Origin: Rhizobium sp. Q54
Lineage (GTDB): Bacteria; Pseudomonadota; Alphaproteobacteria; Rhizobiales; Beijerinckiaceae
NCBI GenBank assembly: GCA_945903655.1
Contig: CAMDOY010000095.1
Coordinates: 1 to 10,989 of the forward strand
Length of the DNA stretch: 10,989 nt
Reading direction: 5' to 3'
Translations under genes and position numbers: made by a program
Notes under the pieces: model-generated
The model's database searches: none
Seen by the model: the letters and a program-made list of their open reading frames with translations, nothing else
Told to the model about the DNA's origin: nothing
Part shown: in pieces, positions 6,289-10,989 of the stretch
Layout: every line of letters starts with the position of its first letter
Numbering within the stretch: the first letter of the stretch is position 1

Positions 6289-6594
6289 CTAGGCCGCCGA
6301 CTTCGGCCGCATCGGCCCCTTGATCGTGGCCACGATCTCGGCCTCGCGCGCCCGCGCCAACGCCAGATCATAGGCGCCCTGCATGCGCAGCCATGTCTGG
6401 GCGGAGGAGCCGAAGACCTTTTCGAAACGGATCGCCATTTCCGGCGTGACGCCGCCGCGCCCGTTCACGATCTTGTCGAGGGTCTGCCGACTGACCCCCA
6501 GCGCCGTCGCCGCCCCACCGATGGTGAGGCCGAGTTCTGGCAGGCAATCCTCGCGGAGGATCTGGCCGGGGTGGGGTGGGTGCTTCATGGGCAT
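6289..6594 (-). CDS. higA: HigA-type antitoxin with XRE helix-turn-helix
   Basis: A 101-residue DNA-binding antitoxin that neutralises the HigB toxin and represses its own operon. The opening HPGQILREDCLPELGLTI, the helix-turn-helix (GGAATALGVSRQTLDKIVNG, about residues 26-45) and the GVTPEMAIRFEKVFG segment followed by WLRMQ are hallmark HigA/VapI features. ATG 6594 has AGGA 7 nt upstream, overlapping the TAG stop of higB; ATG 6588 is also possible. The toxin-first order and 9-nt gap are typical of higBA. The two genes stand between housekeeping genes, as chromosomal toxin-antitoxin pairs often do after lateral gain. Confidence 0.93.
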   Translation of the reverse strand: MPMKHPPHPGQILREDCLPELGLTIGGAATALGVSRQTLDKIVNGRGGVTPEMAIRFEKVFGSSAQTWLRMQGAYDLALARAREAEIVATIKGPMRPKSAA

Positions 6595-6603
6595 GGGGAA
6601 GTC

Positions 6604-6882
6604 CTAATGGTAGTCCGTATGATCCACGTCATAGGCGTCGCCGCGTTCAAACCGGAAGACGATGCGCCAGTTGGCTGTGATCCAGACAGCGTAGAAATTG
6701 CGGAGGTCCCCTGCGAGGGCGTGGAGCCTGTATCCCGCGACATTGATATCTTCCACTCGGTCCGCAGCGTCTATCGTCGAAAGCCGGTTCTCGATTTTGG
6801 AGATCTGATCAGGGGGCAATCCCCGCGTGATCCCTTCCTCAAAAAGGCGTTGCAACCGCCTGCTCTTGAAGCTCTTGATCAT
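6604..6882 (-). CDS. higB: HigB-type toxin (RelE superfamily mRNA interferase)
   Basis: A 92-residue toxin, the exact usual length for HigB. Family knowledge: it cuts mRNA on translating ribosomes until bound by HigA. Seen: MIKSFKSRRLQRLFEEG start, YRLHAL with His54, ANWRIVFRF with Arg73, and the end HTDYH with Tyr91, which line up with functional residues of Proteus HigB. The extra Arg found in the strand just before ANWR in Proteus is absent here, a common variant. ATG 6882 gives the family N-terminus; the frame is open upstream to a TTG at 6957, but those residues look non-native. A near-perfect 18-bp palindrome lies just upstream of the start. Confidence 0.92.
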   Translation of the reverse strand: MIKSFKSRRLQRLFEEGITRGLPPDQISKIENRLSTIDAADRVEDINVAGYRLHALAGDLRNFYAVWITANWRIVFRFERGDAYDVDHTDYH

Positions 6883-6886
6883 AATT

Positions 6887-6904
6887 AACTGCCAATTGTC
6901 AGTT
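6887..6904. promoter_or_regulatory. Palindrome in front of higBA, candidate autoregulatory operator
   Basis: AACTGCCAATTGTCAGTT is an 18-bp palindrome with eight of nine matching pairs, ending 4 bp before the higB start codon. A TTGACA (6904-6909 on the - strand) abuts it. HigA proteins bind palindromes in their own promoter, so this is the natural operator candidate. The 109-bp gap 6883-6991 is visibly AT-richer than its surroundings. Confidence 0.5.
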
Positions 6905-6991
6905 GTCAATCCCAAATTCAGGGTGGTTCCGATTGTTCCACCGCCGCTCGCCTTCAAAATACAGCTATTTTAATGCCAAGATAGAGTTGAT

Positions 6992-8047
6992 TCACCGCTT
7001 CTTGAAAATCTCGTCAAACAGCTTCTGCGACGCCTTCACCTGATCCCCAGACAGCGCGTAGGGCAACACCTTGGCCTTTTCCAGCCGGGCCACCACGTCG
7101 GGCGGGTTGGGGATCACGTCCGGGCGGGTAGGGATGCGGCCGGTTTTGGCGGCGAAGGTCTGGGCTTCCTTGCTCAGCATGAAATTGGCGGCCAGCTGCG
7201 CGGCCTTGGGGTGGGGCGCCTTGGGGTTGACCGCCACCTGGCCGAAGAACAGGGCCACCGGGTCCATCACCCAGAAATTGGTGGGGGCGCCCGAGAGGGT
7301 CATGTTGTTGGTCAGCATGGTGTAATTGTTGAGCGCCACCGCATATTCGCCCGCCGCCACCGCGCGGGCCGCCGCCAGATGGCCGTCGAGGACGGTGATC
7401 TTAAGGGTGGAGACCAGATCCTCCAGCAGCTTGCGGCCCTTGTCCTGACCATAATGGGCGAACATGGCGTTCATCCATTCATTGTCCGTGCCCTCGATGG
7501 CGACGCGGCCCACCCATTCCTTCTTGGTCAGGAATTCCTCATAGGTCTTGGGCAGATCCGAGGCCTTCACCAGATTGGTGTTGTAGGCGGGTGAATTGTA
7601 ATTGGCGTAGACGCCATACCACTGGCGCTTGGGATCGCGGGCGGAGGGCATGACATTCTTCGCCTCCGGCGGATCGAAGGGCAGCATCATGCTCTCGGGC
7701 AGCTGGTTGGCGGTGGGCGTGTTGATCATGTCCCAGGACTGCTGGCCGGTGCGCGCCTCGATGGCCATGCGGCCCATGAGCTGGGCGTCAGCCGCGCGCA
7801 CATAGTTCACCTTGACGCCGGTGGCCTCCTCGAAAATCTTCCACAGCGGCAGGCCCTCCTGCTCATTGGTGGAGGAATAGATCGTCACCTGCCCCTCGGC
7901 CTTGGCGCCCGCGAGCAGAGTGGCGTCGAGCCATGGGCGGTCAGCGGGTGCGCCCTGGGCCAGCGCGGCGGCAGCGTTCAGCGCCAGCGCGCCTGCGATC
8001 AGCAAGTGCTTGAAAGAAAGGTGCTTGAAAGAGAGGCCTTGGGCCAT
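6992..8047 (-). CDS. Periplasmic ABC-transporter solute-binding protein (Fe3+/AfuA-like class)
   Basis: A 351-residue periplasmic binding protein. Residues 1-30 are a signal peptide with a basic start, a hydrophobic core (LLIAGALALNAAAALA) and cleavage near ALAQG. The mature part starts as in the iron(III)/AfuA-like binding proteins: VTIYSSTNEQEGLPLWKIFEE, then the hinge segment WYGVYANYNSPAYNTNLV, a WVGRVAIEGTDNEW segment, and FWVMDPVALFFGQVAVNPKAPH near the C-terminus with an F-M-L-S-K-E helix. No permease or ATPase is next to it, so it is an orphan binding protein and its ligand (iron, or a small organic ion as in relatives) is unknown. ATG 8047 has GGGGAG 6 nt upstream. Oddity: the signal peptide holds a tandem duplication of five residues (LSFKH twice). 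Confidence 0.88.
   Translation of the reverse strand: MAQGLSFKHLSFKHLLIAGALALNAAAALAQGAPADRPWLDATLLAGAKAEGQVTIYSSTNEQEGLPLWKIFEEATGVKVNYVRAADAQLMGRMAIEARTGQQSWDMINTPTANQLPESMMLPFDPPEAKNVMPSARDPKRQWYGVYANYNSPAYNTNLVKASDLPKTYEEFLTKKEWVGRVAIEGTDNEWMNAMFAHYGQDKGRKLLEDLVSTLKITVLDGHLAAARAVAAGEYAVALNNYTMLTNNMTLSGAPTNFWVMDPVALFFGQVAVNPKAPHPKAAQLAANFMLSKEAQTFAAKTGRIPTRPDVIPNPPDVVARLEKAKVLPYALSGDQVKASQKLFDEIFKKR
8006..8035. repeat. 15-bp tandem duplication in the signal-peptide coding region
   Basis: GTGCTTGAAAGAAAG (8006-8020) is followed directly by GTGCTTGAAAGAGAG (8021-8035), with one mismatch. In the protein this gives LSFKH twice in residues 5-14, lengthening the positively charged start of the signal peptide without a frameshift. 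Confidence 0.9.
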
Positions 8048-8079
8048 GGTCTGCTCCCCGAATGGTGTTTTCGGGCGGG

Positions 8080-8108
8080 AAGGTGGCCTGTGCGGGGGCG
8101 GGTGTCAA
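8080..8108 (-). promoter_or_regulatory. Candidate promoter of the solute-binding protein gene
   Basis: A perfect TTGACA (8103-8108, - strand) lies 17 bp from a poor -10 (CACCTT, 8080-8085). The site follows the asd terminator by a few bases and precedes the start codon by about 55 bp, which is a sensible place. The weak -10 lowers confidence. Confidence 0.4.
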
Positions 8109-8115
8109 CGGATGC

Positions 8116-8144
8116 AAAAAAGGCCACACGAGAATGTGCGGCCT
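8116..8144 (-). terminator. Rho-independent terminator of asd
   Basis: Read on the - strand, AGGCCGCAC pairs with GTGTGGCCT (eight of nine pairs, one internal C/A mismatch, loop ATTCTC), followed at once by six T (8121 down to 8116). It lies about 30 bp after the asd stop. Confidence 0.88.
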
Positions 8145-8175
8145 CTTTCAAATGCTCTAGGGAAAACGGGGGCTT

Positions 8176-9207
8176 TTACGCCTGCGCCTTCGGCTTGATC
8201 AGCTTGCGGTTGATCAGGGTCTCGGCGATCTGGATCGCGTTCAGGGCCGCGCCCTTGCGCAGGTTGTCCGACACGCACCAGAAGGTCAGCCCATTCTCCA
8301 CCGTGGCGTCCTCGCGGATGCGCGAGATATAGGTCGCGTCCTCGCCCGCCGCCTCGTGGGGGGTGATGTAGCCGCCGGGCTCATGCTTGTCGATGACCAG
8401 CACGCCGGGGGCCGCGCGCAGGATCTTGCGGGCTTCCTCCACCGAGATGGGCTTCTCGAACTCCACGTTCACCGCTTCCGAATGGCTGATGAAGACCGGC
8501 ACGCGCACGCAGGTGGCGGTGAGCTTGATCTTTGGGTCGAGGATCTTCTTGGTCTCAACCATCATCTTCCACTCTTCCTTCGTGTAGCCGTCCTCCATGA
8601 AGACGTCGATGTGAGGGATGAGGTTGAAGGCGATGCGCTTCGGGAACTTCTTGATCTGCACGTCGCCGAGCGAATAGAGCGCCTTGGTCTGGCGATCCAG
8701 CTCGTCCATGCCTTCCTTGCCCGCGCCCGACACGGACTGGTAGGTCGAGACGACCACGCGGGTGATGGTGGCGAAATCATGCAGGGGCTTCAGCGCCACC
8801 ACCAGCTGCGCGGTCGAGCAGTTGGGGTTGGCGATGATGTACTTTTTGGTGAAGTCCTTCACCGCGTCGGCGTTCACTTCGGGCACGATCAGCGGCACGT
8901 CCTGATCGTAGCGAAAGGCCGAGGAATTATCGATCACGACGCACTTCTGCGCGCCAATGCGCGGGGACCATTCCTTCGACGTCTCGCCGCCCGCCGACAT
9001 CAGGCAGATGTCGGTGTCGGCGAAGTCGTAATGGTCGAGCTGTTTGCACTTCAGGGTCTTGTCGCCATAGGAGACCTCGGTGCCGATGGAGCGGCTGGAG
9101 GCGAGCGCGATGACCTGGTCGGCGGGGAACTGCCGCTCCGCCAGGATGTTCAACATTTCGCGGCCCACATTGCCCGTGGCGCCGACGACTGCGACCTTGT
9201 AGCCCAT
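8176..9207 (-). CDS. asd: Aspartate-semialdehyde dehydrogenase
   Basis: A 343-residue cytoplasmic enzyme that reduces aspartyl phosphate with NADPH to aspartate semialdehyde, the branch point to lysine/diaminopimelate, threonine and methionine. The NADP loop GATGNVG is at residues 9-15. The catalytic Cys130 is in NPNCSTAQ, with Gln157 in YQSVSGAG, Arg235 in CVRVPV and His242 in SHSEAVNVEF, so all key residues are intact. Length fits the family. ATG 9207 gives the usual MGYKVAVVGATG; the frame is open 13 residues further, to 9246, but without family support. AAGGG lies about 9 nt upstream. It has its own terminator, so it is probably monocistronic. leuB, often close to asd in this group, ends the window 1.5 kb away on the same strand. 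Confidence 0.97.
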   Translation of the reverse strand: MGYKVAVVGATGNVGREMLNILAERQFPADQVIALASSRSIGTEVSYGDKTLKCKQLDHYDFADTDICLMSAGGETSKEWSPRIGAQKCVVIDNSSAFRYDQDVPLIVPEVNADAVKDFTKKYIIANPNCSTAQLVVALKPLHDFATITRVVVSTYQSVSGAGKEGMDELDRQTKALYSLGDVQIKKFPKRIAFNLIPHIDVFMEDGYTKEEWKMMVETKKILDPKIKLTATCVRVPVFISHSEAVNVEFEKPISVEEARKILRAAPGVLVIDKHEPGGYITPHEAAGEDATYISRIREDATVENGLTFWCVSDNLRKGAALNAIQIAETLINRKLIKPKAQA

Positions 9208-9237
9208 AGTTCTTGACCCTTCTGATTGAAGGCTGGT

Positions 9238-9266
9238 TTGGAACACCGCCCGGGGCCTTCTGTCAA
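9238..9266 (-). promoter_or_regulatory. Candidate asd promoter
   Basis: A perfect TTGACA (9261-9266, - strand) is present 54 bp before the asd start. The hexamer 17 bp on (TTCCAA, 9238-9243) is a poor -10, so the call rests on the -35 and position. Confidence 0.38.
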
Positions 9267-9302
9267 CGCCTCCGGGCCAAACCTTTGTCGCAGACCCCGC
9301 GA

Positions 9303-9364
9303 TTAACCCTCCATTAAGGTGAAGATTGGCGCGGCGGCGCGTTAACCACCCCTGCTAACGACTC
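9303..9364 (+). promoter_or_regulatory. CtrA-type site, half-site and CcrM site in the asd / 9427 divergent gap
   Basis: TTAA (9303-9306) and TTAA (9314-9317) are exactly 7 bp apart, the spacing of the CtrA consensus TTAA-N7-TTAA; the first half reads TTAACC. A second TTAACC half-site is at 9342-9347 and a GACTC methylation site at 9360-9364. The group lies in the 219-bp gap between asd and the divergent gene at 9427, otherwise empty of genes. Binding is inferred from sequence only. Confidence 0.5.
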
Positions 9365-9426
9365 AGCAGGCCTTGCCGCCCATGGTCTTGCCTCGAAACG
9401 GCATTTGCCGGAGGCGTGACCCCGCG

Positions 9427-10188
9427 ATGAGCGATTTAGCCAGCGTTCTTTTCCAGCCCGGCGGCGCCCCTGCGTCTGGCCGCCTCACCTGGCGCATGCG
9501 TTTTCTGCCCTGGCTGGCGGCGTCCGGCCTCACGGGGCTGCTGATCGTGGGCCTGCTGGATTGGCCTGCCCACGAGCCCGCCGCGCCCGAGCCCGTCCTT
9601 TCCCCCTGGGTGGAGGCGGGCGCGCCGATCTACGAATTGCAGCCGGCGGGGTTCATCCGCCCGCCGCACGGCGAGGCCTGGACGCGGCGCGCGGGGCCCG
9701 GTCGGCAGGATGTGCTCACCTTCCGCGACGAACCGGGCGACGGCGCCTGGTTGCGGGTCGGCCTGCATCTGGCGGGCCCGCTCGATCCCGCCCCAGGCAG
9801 CTTTTATCTGGATCTCACCCGCGTCGCCGCCCGGGCCGGGGTGGCCGTCACCCGCGCCAGCCTGCCGGTGATGCAGCAGATCCGCTTTGGCGGGCTGGAG
9901 GTGGCGGAGGTGGCCCTCGCCGAGGGTGAGGGTGCGCGGGCTTGTCTTGGGTTCCGCCTGCTGGCGGGGGAGCCTGACCTGCGTCTGCTGGGCTTCGCCT
10001 GCGATCGCGAGCGCCAGCCCGAGCCCAGGGCGCTCGCCTGCACGCTGGACGGCCTGCAATTGTTGGCGCCCGGCGCAGATGAAGGCCTCGCCCGTTTCTT
10101 CGCCGCGGCGGAACTCGCCAGCGGGTTGGAGCCTCGGCTTGACTGTACGGTGGGGCGATCAGGCCAAAAACTGGTCAGACGACCTTAA
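9427..10188 (+). CDS. Unrecognised membrane-anchored periplasmic protein
   Basis: A 253-residue protein I do not recognise. Residues 1-25 are polar with Arg just before a single hydrophobic segment (about 26-44, FLPWLAASGLTGLLIVGLL), so it should be anchored in the inner membrane with the rest in the periplasm. A Pro-rich linker (47-60) leads to a domain of about 190 residues with alternating strands, including WLRVGLHLAGPL, SFYLDLTRVAARAGV and QIRFGGLEVAEVAL. Four cysteines (173, 192, 205, 240) sit in its last third and could form two disulfides in the periplasm. No enzymatic motif is seen. ATG 9427 (MSDLASVLF) was chosen as the start; GGAGG at 9410-9414 is rather far (12 nt), and in-frame ATGs at 9373 and 9382 remain possible. 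The upstream region has a CtrA-type site, hinting at cell-cycle control. Confidence 0.75.
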   Translation: MSDLASVLFQPGGAPASGRLTWRMRFLPWLAASGLTGLLIVGLLDWPAHEPAAPEPVLSPWVEAGAPIYELQPAGFIRPPHGEAWTRRAGPGRQDVLTFRDEPGDGAWLRVGLHLAGPLDPAPGSFYLDLTRVAARAGVAVTRASLPVMQQIRFGGLEVAEVALAEGEGARACLGFRLLAGEPDLRLLGFACDRERQPEPRALACTLDGLQLLAPGADEGLARFFAAAELASGLEPRLDCTVGRSGQKLVRRP

Positions 10189-10227
10189 CGCTATCCGAAA
10201 GGTTGGCTGTCGGGATCGAAAGAGATG

Positions 10228-10256
10228 TTGATCCCATCGCCGCTCCGGCCTAGATT
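10228..10256 (+). promoter_or_regulatory. Probable promoter of the small secreted protein gene
   Basis: TTGATC (10228-10233) and TAGATT (10251-10256) are exactly 17 bp apart, placing the transcript start near 10263 and leaving a leader of about 20 nt. A GATTC (GANTC) at 10253-10257 overlaps the -10. Confidence 0.55.
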
Positions 10257-10283
10257 CCCCCCAAGCCCGCCGCAGGAGAGACC

Positions 10284-10571
10284 ATGAGCCCCTTCACCCG
10301 TACCCTCACCATCGCCATGGCGGCTTCGCTCGCCGCTCTCTTCGCCAGCGCGGATCTCGCGGAGGCGCGCACGCTCCGCAAGGACAGCCGGGCCCTCACG
10401 GTCAAGAAGCGTCCCTTCACGGATATGGGGACTGTTGTGCCAGTGGGCAGCCAGAACCGCTATGTCCTTGATACGATGCAGCCGCGCCGCATCATGCCTT
10501 CCTACTATGGCAACCGTGGCCTCTACGGCAACGAGACCCTGCCTGGCCCCTTCGGCGCCTCCCGGAACTGA
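10284..10571 (+). CDS. Small secreted protein of unknown function
   Basis: A 95-residue protein with a clear Sec signal peptide: a basic start (MSPFTRT), a hydrophobic core (IAMAASLAALFA) and a probable cut after AEA (28/29). The mature part is about 67 residues, with Arg/Lys-rich beginnings, then TDMGTVVPVGSQNRYV and an aromatic/Gly end (YYGNRGLYGNETLPGPFG). Short exported proteins with a 'GTxVPVG...NRYV...G-ETLP' type pattern are, as far as I recall, widespread but uncharacterised in Hyphomicrobiales. There are no cysteines or membrane segments in the mature part. The start is well supported by AGGAG 5 nt upstream (10274-10278) and a promoter. A terminator follows, so it is a single-gene unit. 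Confidence 0.82.
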   Translation: MSPFTRTLTIAMAASLAALFASADLAEARTLRKDSRALTVKKRPFTDMGTVVPVGSQNRYVLDTMQPRRIMPSYYGNRGLYGNETLPGPFGASRN

Positions 10572-10630
10572 GTTTTTGGTCTGAGGCGAGCGTGCAGCCC
10601 TGCGCCGCGCGCGCTGATCGCCACCCCCAT

Positions 10631-10669
10631 AAAAAAGGCCCCCCGGTCGCGCGACCGGAGGGCCCTTTT
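10631..10669. terminator. Bidirectional terminator between the small secreted gene and leuB
   Basis: The 16-bp perfect palindrome CCGGTCGCGCGACCGG (10643-10658) is extended by GGCCC/GGGCC pairing (one C/A mismatch) and flanked by six A (10631-10636) on one side and four T (10666-10669) on the other. It therefore reads as a terminator on both strands, serving the + strand gene ending at 10571 and leuB ending at 10684. Confidence 0.9.
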
Positions 10670-10683
10670 GATTGGCGGCTTTC

Positions 10684-10989
10684 TCAGCCCGCGAGGGCCT
10701 TGAGTTCGGCGACGATGGCCTCGCCCATTTGCGTGGTCGAAACGTAAGACGTCGCGTCGCCCTTGATGTCGGCGGTGCGCAGGCCAGCGGCCAGCACGTT
10801 CGAAATCGCCTTCTCGATCATGTCTGCGGCCTCGCCCAGACCGAAGGAATAGCGCAGGGCCATGCCGAAGGAGCCGATCATGGCGATGGGATTCGCCAGG
10901 CCCTTGCCCGCGATGTCCGGCGCCGAACCATGCACGGGCTCATAGAGCGCCTTGCGCTGGCCGGTCTTGGGGTTGGTTTCGCCCAGCGA
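10684..10989 (-). CDS. leuB: C-terminal part of 3-isopropylmalate dehydrogenase
   Basis: The frame is open from the right edge to the TGA at 10684-10686, giving the last 101 residues. LeuB oxidises and decarboxylates 3-isopropylmalate with NAD+ in leucine synthesis. The segment ALYEPVHGSAPDIAGKGLAN is the C-terminal NAD-binding signature of the isocitrate/isopropylmalate dehydrogenase family, and the following IAMIGSFGMALRYSFGLGEAAD is typical of LeuB rather than Icd. The end, with a TADIKGDATSYVSTTQMGEAI segment, matches the family's last helix. No leuC or leuD is in the window. The 5' part lies beyond the right edge. Confidence 0.95.
   Translation of the reverse strand, partial: SLGETNPKTGQRKALYEPVHGSAPDIAGKGLANPIAMIGSFGMALRYSFGLGEAADMIEKAISNVLAAGLRTADIKGDATSYVSTTQMGEAIVAELKALAG

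Noticed and set aside
6604..6882. HigB lacks the Arg found just before ANWR in Proteus HigB, suggesting an inactive toxin
   Set aside because: Many HigB-like proteins have this variant strand, and His54, Arg73 and Tyr91 are present, so loss of activity is not supported.
6604..6957. Longer form of the HigB toxin starting at TTG 6957
   Set aside because: The added 25 residues have no family support and the internal ATG 6882 gives the exact usual start and length.
8356..9216. 286-codon + strand open frame opposite asd
   Set aside because: Asd on the - strand has intact catalytic residues; this frame is a shadow with a His/Asp/Val-rich composition.

Overview
The window is about 11 kb of GC-rich bacterial chromosome, most likely from an alphaproteobacterium of the order Hyphomicrobiales (Rhizobiales). 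The reasons are the alphaproteobacterial style of Ffh, S16 (long Ala-rich tail), TrmD, Asd and LeuB, promoters with a TTGAC-type -35 and loose -10, a CtrA-type TTAA-N7-TTAA site, and GANTC sites lying on promoters. The genus cannot be fixed from the sequence alone. Most of the window is housekeeping chromosome with a few accessory insertions.

Layout on the + strand, left half: the 3' end of a TctC/Bug-type solute-binding protein (1-410); a promoter and structured leader; then the run ffh (619-2193), an 83-aa unknown protein (2198-2449), rpsP (2479-2853), a strong intra-operon hairpin, rimM (2924-3496) and trmD (3523-4206). These genes serve membrane targeting of nascent proteins, the small ribosomal subunit and its maturation, and tRNA m1G37 methylation. 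A TSUP (TauE/SafE) anion permease on the - strand ends 3 bp from trmD. It diverges from ruvC (5069-5581), which lies without ruvAB. rplS (5768-6205), normally next to trmD, follows with its own promoter-like site, a repeat-rich leader and a good terminator.

Right half: a HigB/HigA toxin-antitoxin pair on the - strand (6604-6882 and 6289-6594), a lone periplasmic solute-binding protein (6992-8047, -), asd (8176-9207, -), two unrecognised envelope proteins on the + strand (9427-10188, membrane-anchored; 10284-10571, secreted), a bidirectional terminator, and the 3' end of leuB (10684 to the right edge, -). Asd feeds Lys/Thr/Met synthesis and LeuB makes the leucine precursor.

I found no mobile element, CRISPR array, tRNA or rRNA, and no convincing new multi-gene system. 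The points most worth a second look are the low-GC 83-aa gene inside the ffh-rpsP operon, the 14-bp hairpin between rpsP and rimM, the structured leaders of ffh and rplS, a CtrA/CcrM-type regulatory region in front of an unknown membrane protein, and residue changes at functional positions of Ffh and TrmD.
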